Assembly (NCBI GenBank): GCA_934661195.1
Contig: CAKUJD010000001.1
Coordinates: 62,001-126,000 of the forward strand
Direction: 5' to 3'
From: an uncultured Muribaculaceae bacterium
Lineage (GTDB): Bacteria > Bacteroidota > Bacteroidia > Bacteroidales > Muribaculaceae
DNA length: 64,000 bases
This document shows positions 27,965 to 36,723 of this stretch, in pieces; the first letter of the stretch is position 1; every line of letters begins with the position of its first letter. Below the pieces are notes generated by a model. It saw nothing but the letters and a program-made list of their open reading frames with translations, did not search any database and was not told the origin of the DNA. A program made the translations under genes and the position numbers.

Positions 27965-29287
27965 ATGAAGAAAGCAACAATGATAGCAGCTGCCGCACTG
28001 TGCGGCCTTGCGGCCCATGCAGGCGGCATTCTCACCAACACCAATCAGAGCGCGGCCTTCCTGCGCATGGTGGCGCGTGGCGCCTCGCAGGAAATCGACG
28101 CCGTGTATTCCAACCCTGCCGGCACGGCATTCATGCCCGAAGGCTGGCAATTGTCGGCCACAATCCAGAGCGTGTATCAGACGCGCAACATCGAGTCGAC
28201 TTTAGCCCTGTATCCTGAGGGCACGCGCACCTACGAGGGCAAAGCCTCGGTGCCTGCGCTGCCGTCGGTGTATGCCGCCTATAAGAAAGGCTCGTGGGGC
28301 ATCAACGGATTCTTCGGCATCGTGGGTGGTGGCGGCAAGGCCTCGTTCGACGACGGACTGCCTATGTTCGACTCCAAGGTGATGGCCAGCCTATATGCTC
28401 AGAGCCACGGCACTATCACCCCCGACAAGTATGACATCAATTCAGCCGTGTCGGGCCGCCAATACATCTACGGCGCGCAGCTTGGCGCAAGCTACCGCAT
28501 CAATAAGCATCTGGGCGTGTTTGCCGGCGGCCGCATGGCCTACTTCTCGGGCAACTACAGCGGCTATGTTGAAGCCCGCCTGAAGGCGGCCGACCAGACG
28601 CTGCTCAACCTTGAACTCGACTGCGACCAGAGCGGATGGGGCATCACCCCGATTCTGGGCATCAACTACAATGTGGCCGGCCTCACACTGGCTGCGAAAT
28701 ACGAGTTCAAGACCAGCCTCAACATTGCCAACAAAACTGAGAAGAACAGCGACCCCGAAGGTGCGCTGGCCGACTTCAAAGACGGCGTGAACACTCCAAG
28801 CGACATCCCGTCGATGCTGAGCGTGGCTGTGGGCTACAAATTCACCCCCCGCCTGCGCGCCACACTGGAATATCACTTCTATGACGACAAGCACGCCGGC
28901 ATGGCGCACGTCGATGGTGGCACCGAGGGCAAGGAGAAAGCCCTGACACACGGAACAAGCGAGTTCCTGGCCGGAGCCGAGTTTGACATCAACAAGCTTA
29001 TCACCGTCAGCGCCGGCGTGCAGCGCACCGACTACGGCCTGAGCGACGGATTCCAGACCAACACCGCCTTTTCATGCGACAGCTGGAGCGTGGGCCTGGG
29101 CGCTGCCCTGAACCTCAGCAGCAAGGTGAAGCTCAACGTGGGCTACTTCTGGACCATGTATGACGACTACACCAAGAGTGTGGCCGCTTCGGCCACCGGC
29201 GGCTACAACGGCACCACCATGGCTGGCAAGGACGTGTATTCGCGCACCAACAAGGTGTTTGGCGTGGGCGTTGACTACAAGTTCTAA
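27965..29287 (+). CDS. Outer-membrane FadL/TodX-family transporter
   Basis: A 440-residue beta-barrel with a signal peptide (to about 19), then the FadL-family opening GGILTNTNQSAAFLRMVARG and SNPAGTAFM, the plug region whose Asn-Pro-Ala motif is diagnostic. Alternating strands fill the rest and the protein ends in Tyr-Lys-Phe, a BAM-recognised C-terminus. The family moves fatty acids or other hydrophobics across the outer membrane. The gene seems monocistronic; a hairpin is about 120 bases downstream. Confidence 0.9.
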   Translation: MKKATMIAAAALCGLAAHAGGILTNTNQSAAFLRMVARGASQEIDAVYSNPAGTAFMPEGWQLSATIQSVYQTRNIESTLALYPEGTRTYEGKASVPALPSVYAAYKKGSWGINGFFGIVGGGGKASFDDGLPMFDSKVMASLYAQSHGTITPDKYDINSAVSGRQYIYGAQLGASYRINKHLGVFAGGRMAYFSGNYSGYVEARLKAADQTLLNLELDCDQSGWGITPILGINYNVAGLTLAAKYEFKTSLNIANKTEKNSDPEGALADFKDGVNTPSDIPSMLSVAVGYKFTPRLRATLEYHFYDDKHAGMAHVDGGTEGKEKALTHGTSEFLAGAEFDINKLITVSAGVQRTDYGLSDGFQTNTAFSCDSWSVGLGAALNLSSKVKLNVGYFWTMYDDYTKSVAASATGGYNGTTMAGKDVYSRTNKVFGVGVDYKF

Positions 29288-29663
29288 TGCATAGTCTGCC
29301 CCACCCCAAAAAAACAGCTACACACATATAATCATATATATTGACAAGTAATTAAGACAATACTTTTCGTTCACTCACACATCTATTAAGATCAACACAC
29401 ACATTGGCAGGGCCGGCGTTCCGTGAGGAGCGCCGGCCCTGCCGCTTATTGTGATAGGATGATGATCTTGTATATAGCGGCTGAAAGTGCTCAAATCCGA
29501 CAAATAATTTGTGCTGAGGCACATCGGGTGCGCGCTTAATTGGCGCCGCAAGTGTCGGGCTGAGTGGCACAATTTGGAGACGGGTGCGGAAGTTTGCAAT
29601 GATTGTAGTAATTTTGTGGTGATTTATCGAATCAGTGGAAAAATCAACAAAACAGACAACATA
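29288..29663. other. Intergenic region between the FadL-like gene and an M6 protease gene
   Basis: About 375 bp. It contains the strong hairpin at 29406-29443 and a TAATTTTG box at 29609-29616, about 50 bases before the M6 start, a candidate promoter lacking a well-spaced TTG. Confidence 0.5.
29406..29443 (+). terminator. GC hairpin downstream of the FadL-like gene
   Basis: A perfect 13-bp stem (29406-29418 with 29431-29443) around a 12-base loop. No T-run follows; termination is inferred from position. Confidence 0.55.
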
Positions 29664-31904
29664 ATGAAACAAATCATCACTCTGGCCTTGTGCCTGCTGT
29701 GCGCACTGCGCCTGGCGGCCGTTCCGGCCGACCCCACACCTGTTACGGTGACGCAACCCGACGGCTCGCAGCTGACCATTGAGTTGCACGGCGACGAGTT
29801 CTACCACTTCACCACCACGGCCGACGGCTACACTGTGGTGCGCAGCCAGGCAGGCGGCTACGCCTATGCCGCGCTCGATGGCTCGGGGCGCCTTGTGGCC
29901 ACCGCTATGGCTGCCCACAATCCCGGGCAGCGCACCGCGGCCGAGCGCGCGCTGCTCGACAAAACGGGTAAATTCCTGAAATCTGCCGCCGCCGTGGCCG
30001 ACTCGCGCGCGCGGCGTGCCCGCGTGCAAGGCGGCAGCCGCATCAAGCCCATCGACTACAATGCGTTTCGCGGACTGGTGGTTCTTGTCAACTTCAAGGG
30101 CAAGAAGTTCAAGCGCAGCGATGCCGCCGACTTCTACGACAAGATGCTCAATCAGCCCAACTACAAGGGCTACGTCAACGAAGACGGCACCGAAAACCCA
30201 TATGGCAAATACACGGGCAGCGTGCGCGACTACTACCACGACAACTCAATGGGCAAGTTCACTCCACACTTCGACGTGGTGGGCCCCGTGGAAGTGGACC
30301 ACGACAGCACCGACATGCACAGCTCGGGTGCTGATGCGCGCAGCATCTTGGCCGAGGCAGTGGGCAAACTTGGCTCAAGTGTCAATCTTGCCGACTACGA
30401 CACCGATGGCGATGGCGTGGTCGATATGATCTACTTCATCGTGGCCGGCCATGGAGCCAACGTGAGCGGCAACGATGCCAACCTGCTGTGGCCGCACAAG
30501 TGGCAGTTTGTGAGTCAGCGCAAAAACCATGTGTGGCTCGGCCTATATGCCTGCTCCACCGAGATGCAGGGGGCGCAGTCCACTGAGATTCTCGATGGCA
30601 TCGGCACCATTTGCCACGAGTTCAGCCACGTGCTTGGCCTGCCCGACCTGTATGACACCAACTATGAGGTGGATGGCCAAAGCAACGACCCCGGGCCATG
30701 GGACGTGATGGCCTCGGGCAGCTACCTTAACCGCAGCCGCACCCCTTGCGGCTACTCGGCTTGGGAGCGCTACACGCTGGGATTTATGAACCCAAAGCGC
30801 ATCGACGCCGATCAAGCATACACGCTCAACCCCCTGAACACCGACAATGAGGCCTACATACTGCCCTCGCTCGACAGCCGCGAGTTCTTTATGCTCGAAA
30901 ACCGCCAGCACCACGAGTGGGACGCCTATCTGCCCTGGCACGGAATGATAGTGGCGCGTGTCGACAGCACTGAGGAGTGGGGCAACCGCGTAAACACTGA
31001 TCCCAGCCACAACCACTACGAACTGCTGCGCGCCGGCAACAGCTACCGTGGCACGCTGACCGACGATCCGTATCCAGGCACTCTTGGCGTTAGAACCATC
31101 ACCAATTTCACCAAGCCCAGCCTGCGCCAGTGGAACGGTGCGCAAAATCCGCGCGCCATTACCGGCATTGCCGAAAACGATGGCGTCATCACATTCAGCA
31201 CACAGCGCACTTCCGATATGACCACGTATGTGGAGACGTTTGAACAGATGGCCGTGGGGGCCACAGGCTCGGGAGTGAAGGGCACATTCGGCGACATCGA
31301 TTTCACCCGCTGCCAGGTGGCCGCGCCCGATAGTGACATGTGCCGAGGCAAGCACGCCGTGAAGATGGCTGTGCCGTCGGCCCTGGCGTTTTTCACGCCT
31401 AAGGCTGCCAGTGCCTATATGGTGACTGCTTATGTGTTTAACCCATCGTCGAGCACTGCCAAATTCATGCTTGAATACATGGCCGAGGGCGACAGTGTGT
31501 GGACGCGCGATGCCAGCTCCGTTGAAGTCAACGCCCAAACCGACGGGCAGCTGAGTTGGAACTTGAGCCAGCAGGGCCAAATGAAGCTGCGCATAATGCA
31601 AGTGGCCGGAAGTCAGAAGGTGGGCACTTATCTCGACGACCTCACGGTATATGTCACCGTGCCGGCCGGAATCGAGACTATAAGTTCTTCCCCCGCACAT
31701 AGCGGCCTTGCCGCATCGGCCAGTGGCCTTAATGTTGTGGTGGCAGGGGCGGCCTCAGGCAGCCGCATCGCCCTGTATGCCATAAGCGGAGCCGTGGTTG
31801 CCACCGCCACTGCCGATGACGGCGGCCGCGCCACCCTGCCAGCTCCTGCGCGCGGCTTCTATGTGGTGGCCAGCCAGGGCAAGGCCGCCAAAGTGCGCCT
31901 GTAA
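29664..31904 (+). CDS. Secreted M6-family metalloprotease with C-terminal sorting-like domain (copy A)
   Basis: A 746-residue protein. Signal peptide (to about 20), a propeptide-like domain (AVPADPTPVTVTQPDGSQL...), and a catalytic domain with the zinc motif HEFSH at 318-322 followed by GLPDLYD, as in immune-inhibitor-A/M6 proteases. A jelly-roll-like domain follows, then a final ~70-residue beta domain ending RGFYVVASQGKAAKVRL, like a type IX sorting tail. It is a paralogue of the gene at 41953-44214. The ATG at 29664 directly precedes the signal peptide. Confidence 0.88.
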   Translation: MKQIITLALCLLCALRLAAVPADPTPVTVTQPDGSQLTIELHGDEFYHFTTTADGYTVVRSQAGGYAYAALDGSGRLVATAMAAHNPGQRTAAERALLDKTGKFLKSAAAVADSRARRARVQGGSRIKPIDYNAFRGLVVLVNFKGKKFKRSDAADFYDKMLNQPNYKGYVNEDGTENPYGKYTGSVRDYYHDNSMGKFTPHFDVVGPVEVDHDSTDMHSSGADARSILAEAVGKLGSSVNLADYDTDGDGVVDMIYFIVAGHGANVSGNDANLLWPHKWQFVSQRKNHVWLGLYACSTEMQGAQSTEILDGIGTICHEFSHVLGLPDLYDTNYEVDGQSNDPGPWDVMASGSYLNRSRTPCGYSAWERYTLGFMNPKRIDADQAYTLNPLNTDNEAYILPSLDSREFFMLENRQHHEWDAYLPWHGMIVARVDSTEEWGNRVNTDPSHNHYELLRAGNSYRGTLTDDPYPGTLGVRTITNFTKPSLRQWNGAQNPRAITGIAENDGVITFSTQRTSDMTTYVETFEQMAVGATGSGVKGTFGDIDFTRCQVAAPDSDMCRGKHAVKMAVPSALAFFTPKAASAYMVTAYVFNPSSSTAKFMLEYMAEGDSVWTRDASSVEVNAQTDGQLSWNLSQQGQMKLRIMQVAGSQKVGTYLDDLTVYVTVPAGIETISSSPAHSGLAASASGLNVVVAGAASGSRIALYAISGAVVATATADDGGRATLPAPARGFYVVASQGKAAKVRL

Positions 31905-31997
31905 AATTACCCTGGCTGCACGCCCGATCGCGTGCTTAAAAGCACAGATGGCGGCAAATAATGGCCGCGTGGAGCGATGTATGTGACAAAAAAAACG

Positions 31998-32005
31998 TAA
32001 CTTTG
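31998..32005 (+). promoter_or_regulatory. -7 box of tRNA-Arg
   Basis: TAACTTTG at 31998-32005, 44 bases before the tRNA 5' end. No well-spaced TTG. Confidence 0.5.
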
Positions 32006-32048
32006 CAGCCGCTATAGGTGCGCGCCTCTTGTGGCGCAGCGGCGGCTT

Positions 32049-32120
32049 GCCCCCGTAGTTCAACGGATAGAACGTGGGTTTCCTAAACCTAAGATCAGAG
32101 TTCGATTCTCTGCGGGGGTA
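32049..32120 (+). tRNA. tRNA-Arg (anticodon CCT)
   Basis: A 72-nt cloverleaf: acceptor GCCCCCG with CGGGGGT, D-arm GTTC/GAAC, anticodon arm TGGGT-TTCCTAA-ACCTA with CCT (decodes AGG), T-arm CAGAG-TTCGATT-CTCTG, discriminator A. A T-run follows at 32122-32127 and may end transcription. Confidence 0.95.
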
Positions 32121-32167
32121 CTTTTTTATAAGATAATCAACCAGCGTAGCTATAACATATAGGACAA

Positions 32168-32659
32168 ATGCGAAAAGTGAGTGCAGGCATAGTGGCTTAT
32201 CGCCTTAACGGGGACGGACACATCGAGGTGCTGCTCGGACATCCGGGAGGCCCTGTGTGGGCACATCGCGACCGCGGCTGCTGGTCGATTCCCAAGGGAG
32301 AGTTCGACCCTCTTGAGGAGACTCCGCTCGATGCTGCGCGACGCGAGTTTGCCGAGGAAACTGGCTACAGTGTGAATGGCAAGTTCATCGAGCTGGGATC
32401 GGCCCGGCTCAAAAGCGGGAAAGAGGTGTATGCCTTCGGGCTGGAATGTGGCGATCTTGACGCGAGTCAAGCCCACAGCAACATGTTTGAAATGGAGTGG
32501 CCTCCCCACTCGGGCCAGCGTGTCAGCTTCCCCGAACTCGACAAAATCGGCTGGTTTGGCTTGGCCGAGGCACGGATAAAGATCTTGCCCGGCCAGCAAC
32601 AGTTCATAAGCGAGCTTAAGACTCGCCTTGAGGCCGCCGCCGATGGCGGCGAGGCCTAA
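32168..32659 (+). CDS. Nudix hydrolase
   Basis: A 163-residue protein with one Nudix domain. The Nudix box runs from GEFDPLEETPLDAARREF to AEETGY, satisfying GX5EX7REUXEEXGU, with the metal-binding glutamates present. Preceding WSIPKGEFDP resembles the diadenosine-polyphosphate/NTP pyrophosphatase subgroup, but the substrate cannot be fixed. It lies 48 bases after tRNA-Arg and may share its transcript or have its own promoter. Confidence 0.92.
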   Translation: MRKVSAGIVAYRLNGDGHIEVLLGHPGGPVWAHRDRGCWSIPKGEFDPLEETPLDAARREFAEETGYSVNGKFIELGSARLKSGKEVYAFGLECGDLDASQAHSNMFEMEWPPHSGQRVSFPELDKIGWFGLAEARIKILPGQQQFISELKTRLEAAADGGEA

Positions 32660-32765
32660 TGTGCCGAAGCCTGATGCGCGGAGGCAATGTGTCGGGAGGT
32701 GCGGCACACTACAATGTATATTCTAAGGTAATAACTCATAATCAAAAAATCACACGTTTTAAAAC

Positions 32766-34136
32766 ATGAACGAGATTCTCGACAGCATAGCCAACTGGCT
32801 CGTGGAGGCAAGCGACTTCGTTTGCGGCTATCCGGAGTTTTTTCTGCTCATAGGCGGCGGACTGTTTTTATTCATCTACTCTGGCGCCGTGTCGATCAGG
32901 CGCCTGCCATGGTCGCTGCGCGCCCTGCGTCAGAAGCAGGCCAAGCAAAGCGGCAAGGAAACGGGCCAGATAAGCTCGCTCCAGGCTCTGCTCAGCGCCA
33001 TTGCGGCCACTGTGGGCATGGGCAACATCGCCGGTGTGGCCATCGCCCTCACAGTGGGTGGCCCGGGCGTGATATTCTGGATGTGGGTGAGTGCCATTGT
33101 GGGCATGTCCACTAAGTTTTTCGAAGGAACTCTGGCCATTCTCTACAAAGGCCGCGACGCCAACGGCGAGCCGCAGGGCGGCCCCATGTACATGATTACG
33201 CAGGGCCTCGGCCCCAAGTGGAAGCCCATGGCCTACGCCTTTGCCATATTCGGCCTTGTGGGCACGCTGTGCTTTATGCAGGCCAACCAGCTGGTGGAGT
33301 CGGTGACCACAGTGTTTACCACGCCGGCCGGCATCGACAACACTGTGGGCCTGCGCTTTTTTATGGGTGTGGCGATAGTGCTCATTGTGGGTTCGGTGAT
33401 TTTGGGCGGCATCAGCCGCATTGCCAAGCTGGCAACGCGCATCGTGCCCCTGATGGTGGCCCTCTACATGCTGCTGGTGGTGGTGATTATGGTGCTCAAC
33501 TACGACAAGCTGCCCGGCATTTTCTCCTCGATATTCCGTGAAGCCTTCAGCATGAAGGCTGGCTTCGGAGCCTTTGCCTTTGTGGCTCTCACCGGCGCCC
33601 GCCGTGCCGCCTACGTCAACGAGGCCGGTATCGGCACCGCATCGATGATGCATGGCGCCTCGCGCAACACCGACCCCATCAAAGAGGGCCTGATTGCCAT
33701 GATCGCCCCGCTCATCGACTCTGGCGTGGTGTGCACCCTCACCGCCATTCCCATCCTAATTGCCGGCAACTATGCTGGGCTGGGCGGTGATGTAAAGGGC
33801 CTTTATGTGGCGCTCGGCTCGTTTGGCCAGCTGCTGCCCGGAGTGGGGCAGTATCTGCTCATGGCCATCGTGTTCTTCTTTGCGTTCTCCACCATGTTCT
33901 CCTACAGCTACTATGGCCAGAAGTGCTCCAACTTCCTTTTCGGGCCGAAATATGTGAAGTATTACAACTACTACTATCTGGTGATGATAATCGTGGCCGC
34001 CGTGATTCCGCTGAAGACGCTGGTGAGCGTCATGGACCTCTCGTTTGCCCTGATGGCACTCTGCACCATGACCACCCTGATTGCCCTAAGCCCCAAGGTG
34101 AAAGCCCTCATGGCCGACTACTTCAAGCAAAAATAA
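32766..34136 (+). CDS. Sodium:alanine (AGCS-family) symporter
   Basis: A 456-residue inner-membrane transporter with about ten helices. The AGCS signature is clear: SSLQALLSAIAATVGMGNIAGVAIAL, GGPGVIFWMW, QGGPMYMI and the later NEAGIGTASMMHG stretch. Such proteins import alanine or glycine with sodium. Its own transcription unit is likely: a gap precedes it and a hairpin terminator follows. Confidence 0.93.
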   Translation: MNEILDSIANWLVEASDFVCGYPEFFLLIGGGLFLFIYSGAVSIRRLPWSLRALRQKQAKQSGKETGQISSLQALLSAIAATVGMGNIAGVAIALTVGGPGVIFWMWVSAIVGMSTKFFEGTLAILYKGRDANGEPQGGPMYMITQGLGPKWKPMAYAFAIFGLVGTLCFMQANQLVESVTTVFTTPAGIDNTVGLRFFMGVAIVLIVGSVILGGISRIAKLATRIVPLMVALYMLLVVVIMVLNYDKLPGIFSSIFREAFSMKAGFGAFAFVALTGARRAAYVNEAGIGTASMMHGASRNTDPIKEGLIAMIAPLIDSGVVCTLTAIPILIAGNYAGLGGDVKGLYVALGSFGQLLPGVGQYLLMAIVFFFAFSTMFSYSYYGQKCSNFLFGPKYVKYYNYYYLVMIIVAAVIPLKTLVSVMDLSFALMALCTMTTLIALSPKVKALMADYFKQK

Positions 34137-34183
34137 AGCATGCGCGTCAGCTGACGCACATGCTCCGTCGCTGCAAAAATATT

Positions 34184-34227
34184 AGCCGTGGCTGCTACAG
34201 CAGCTGCGGCTTTCTGTTTCGTTTTTT
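34184..34227 (+). terminator. Terminator of the AGCS transporter gene
   Basis: AGCCG/CGGCT outer and CTGC/GCAG inner stems (34184-34211) are followed by a T-rich tail with a seven-T run. Confidence 0.65.
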
Positions 34228-34259
34228 TGCAACGGGTTGTAATTTATTATAACTTTATT

Positions 34260-34289
34260 TTGTGTTTTGCAAAACAATTATTATATTTG
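34260..34289 (+). promoter_or_regulatory. Orphan rightward promoter
   Basis: TTG at 34260-34262 and TATATTTG at 34282-34289 are 19 bases apart, a full consensus, but no rightward gene follows; the next genes run leftward. See findings. Confidence 0.5.
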
Positions 34290-34363
34290 CAGTGAAAAGA
34301 ATTGTAACTCATAACATAATTAATTGGAACAAAAGTAAATTTTCTCATACTCTAAAAATGATT

Positions 34364-34395
34364 GCGGAGGCCGTTTTGTGAAAAACGGCCTCCGC
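34364..34395 (-). terminator. Terminator of the GH25 lysozyme pair
   Basis: A perfect 14-bp stem (34364-34377 with 34382-34395) with a GTGA loop. In the leftward transcript it is followed by a T-rich stretch. Confidence 0.75.
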
Positions 34396-34418
34396 TGCAT
34401 ATCGTGTGTGCTGTGTGG

Positions 34419-35180
34419 TCAAATGGCGGGGTGGGGTGGCATGGCAATCTCGTCGAGCCACGCACCGTCGCGGTAGTGGCACAGGTCCACGTAGGCGTCG
34501 ATGCCGGGTATGATGCCCGACTGTGAAAACTGCCACACGGTGTAGTTGCCGTTCCAGTTGATTTCGGGCTCCTGGTCGTTGTAGCGGCCTATGTATAGCG
34601 GATAGCTGTTGAACGACGGGGCCAGCCAGCGGTTGTAGAAAGCCATGGTGCTGTAGATCATGGGCTGCACCCCATAGTGCTCCTTCACAAGGCGTGCAAA
34701 TGCGGCCACGCTGTCCACCAGCTGGTTGCGGCTCCAGTTGCCGCGGTGCTCCACATCGATCATCGGAATCAGATCCTGGCTGCTGAGGGCGGCCAGATTG
34801 GTGAAGTTGCGAAACTGCGCGCTCACGCTCGATGTGGTGGTGAAGTAGTGGTAGCTGCCCACCAGCAGGCCGTGGCGGTGCGCCATGGTCACGTTGTAGC
34901 CGTAGTGGGGCGAGCTGTAGGTGGCTCCCTCGGTGGCCTTGATATACACAAAGCGTATCGACTTGTCGGCGGTCACTTTGCCCCAGTCTATGTCGCCCTG
35001 GTGGCTCGAGATGTCGATGCCGTCGTAGGGGGCGGTGGTGTCGCGCGGGGCAATGTGCACCGCCGCAGCGGTGGCGGGCTGGGTGCGGCGGCCGCATGAT
35101 GCGGTCGCCATCACTGCCGCTGCGCATGCTGTCAGCGCTGCGCAGTGCAGTAGTGTGGTGTGACGGGACATGTGGTTCAT
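34419..35180 (-). CDS. GH25 lysozyme lipoprotein
   Basis: A 253-residue glycoside hydrolase family 25 protein. The N-terminus has a lipoprotein signal (MATAS-Cys29). The catalytic barrel starts YDGIDISSHQGDIDW (first acidic motif) and includes LIPMIDVEHRG, with the catalytic Asp-x-Glu pair, and ends VWQFSQSGIIPGIDAYVDLC. GH25 enzymes hydrolyse the MurNAc-GlcNAc bond of peptidoglycan. It follows a longer GH25 gene by 46 bases and ends at a strong terminator; Met4 is an alternative start. Confidence 0.93.
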   Translation of the reverse strand: MNHMSRHTTLLHCAALTACAAAVMATASCGRRTQPATAAAVHIAPRDTTAPYDGIDISSHQGDIDWGKVTADKSIRFVYIKATEGATYSSPHYGYNVTMAHRHGLLVGSYHYFTTTSSVSAQFRNFTNLAALSSQDLIPMIDVEHRGNWSRNQLVDSVAAFARLVKEHYGVQPMIYSTMAFYNRWLAPSFNSYPLYIGRYNDQEPEINWNGNYTVWQFSQSGIIPGIDAYVDLCHYRDGAWLDEIAMPPHPAI

Positions 35181-35226
35181 TGCTGTGGCTGTGTGTGCCT
35201 TGCCTTGTGGTGGCCGGAGCCTGCTG

Positions 35227-36381
35227 TCAGCGCTTGCGCGTGGGCATATACAGGTCGTCGTCGTTGTCGGCCGAACTTTGGTTCCTCTTCTTTGTGCTGG
35301 TTTTGTTGGAGTTTTGCGCCGCCTTCAGTGCCGCCTGCTGTTGCTGGGCGCGCCGCTGCAGCTCGGCCTGGTGCTTTTGCTCCTTTTCGAGCCGCTTGCG
35401 CTCCTTCTCTTTGCGCTTGGCCTCCTCTTTGGCCTTTTTCTGGGCTTCCTTTTGCGCCCGTTCCCAGGCTTCGCGATCGAGTTTGGCTTTCTTTTCCAGC
35501 TCTTTCTGCTTTTCTTTCTCTTTTTTTTCCAGCTCCTTCTTCTGCTTCTCGGTGAGCGGCACGGGTTGGGCGGCTTGCACCCTGCGCTGCTTGGGCTCGG
35601 GTACCCGCGTGGGCGGAGCCACTGAGCGGCGCCGGCCGGCTGGAATTCCCTTCTTCATGAGTATGTCCTTCAGGCCGCAGCCGGTGTTGAAGCGGCACAG
35701 GTCCACATAGGCGTCGATGCCCTGGATGCGGCCTCGCTCGCTGAACTGCCACAGAATCCACTTGGCGCCGTGGGTCAGCTGCGGGCGGCTTTTGGAGTAG
35801 CGCGCTATAAACAGCGGATAGCTGGCAAAGTCGGGGGCCAGATATGAGTTGAAAAACGAACTGCTGGTGTATATCATCGGGCGGCAGCCGTAGTACTGCT
35901 CCAGCAGGTCGGCAAACAGCTTCACGCTGTCGCGCAGCTGCTGGTTGGTCCATCCGCGGCGGTACTCCACGTCGAGCAGCGGCACCAGGTCCTGCTCTTC
36001 CTTTTTGACCACGCTTATGAAGTTCTCAAACTGGCTGCGTATCGACGAGCCGGTGCGCAAAAAGTGGTAGCTGCCCACGCGCACCCCATAGCGGCGCGCA
36101 TTCTCTATGTTCTGGCGGTAGTGCCGCGAGGTGAATGTGGCGCCTTCGGTGGCCTTGACATACACAAACTTTATGTTCTTGTCGGCGGCGGTGGTGCTCC
36201 AGTCGATGTCTTTCTGATAGCTCGACACGTCTATGCCGTCGTACACCAGAGTCTGGTCGTTGCGGTACAGCTGGTCGTCTTCAATGTCGATTTGCTTCGG
36301 GGACGCTGTTGCAACGGCTGCAACCGCAGCCACTGCCGCAATAGCCGCGAGCCTCACCTTATGTAGTAACGAAGTTTTCAA
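35227..36381 (-). CDS. GH25 lysozyme with long charged C-terminal tail
   Basis: About 384 residues: a signal peptide (about 1-27), GH25 barrel (about 45-240) with YDGIDVSSYQKDIDW and LVPLLDVEYRRG, then a ~130-residue tail very rich in Lys/Glu/Ala/Gln, predicted to be a helical coiled coil, ending in Asn/Ser/Arg. The start is uncertain: no ATG is near the signal peptide; a TTG at 36381 gives the best signal, with GTG at 36357 the alternative. A TATCTTTG box on the minus strand (36461-36454) suits it. Confidence 0.85.
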   Translation of the reverse strand: MKTSLLHKVRLAAIAAVAAVAAVATASPKQIDIEDDQLYRNDQTLVYDGIDVSSYQKDIDWSTTAADKNIKFVYVKATEGATFTSRHYRQNIENARRYGVRVGSYHFLRTGSSIRSQFENFISVVKKEEQDLVPLLDVEYRRGWTNQQLRDSVKLFADLLEQYYGCRPMIYTSSSFFNSYLAPDFASYPLFIARYSKSRPQLTHGAKWILWQFSERGRIQGIDAYVDLCRFNTGCGLKDILMKKGIPAGRRRSVAPPTRVPEPKQRRVQAAQPVPLTEKQKKELEKKEKEKQKELEKKAKLDREAWERAQKEAQKKAKEEAKRKEKERKRLEKEQKHQAELQRRAQQQQAALKAAQNSNKTSTKKRNQSSADNDDDLYMPTRKR

Positions 36382-36453
36382 AACCCAATCGAAAAAATAT
36401 GCTGTAATGGCCTGTGGCTGCGTGCTGATGCGCCGCCAAGGCACTCAATCACA

Positions 36454-36461
36454 CAAAGATA
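36454..36461 (-). promoter_or_regulatory. -7 box of the GH25 pair
   Basis: Minus strand TATCTTTG at 36461-36454, about 73 bases before the preferred GH25 start. Confidence 0.45.
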
Positions 36462-36550
36462 GTAATTAATTCGCAAAAATGCGTTGGACGGGTGCATTTG
36501 TTGGCACTTTTTAGCATTTTGGCTGCGCCGGCCGGCTGGTGGCGGCGCAC

Positions 36551-36654
36551 AAAAAAAGCGGCCGGACAAGGTTAGGCAATCCGACCGCAAATAACCAACA
36601 AACTTAATAATTATGATACGTCAATCAAAGGCCAATTAGCTGTAGTTAATTACT
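36551..36654 (-). ncRNA. Candidate small RNA, about 104 nt
   Basis: A leftward TATATTTG box lies at 36667-36660 with TTG sites upstream. About 65-95 bases later a stem (36588-36580 with 36566-36558, one mismatch) is followed by seven Ts in the transcript. No open frame of useful length lies between. The unit lies upstream of the GH25 genes and downstream of the glycosyltransferase, and could alternatively be that gene's 3' terminator region alone. Confidence 0.4.
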
Positions 36655-36723
36655 ATCTGCAAATATACACCTAAATATGCAATGTGCACAATATGCAATC
36701 GACAAATCAGCCATTTTTGCCGA

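Noticed and set aside
29511..29663. N-terminal extension of the M6 protease
   Set aside because: The extra 51 codons precede the signal peptide and span the -7 box at 29609-29616, so the ATG at 29664 is the better start.
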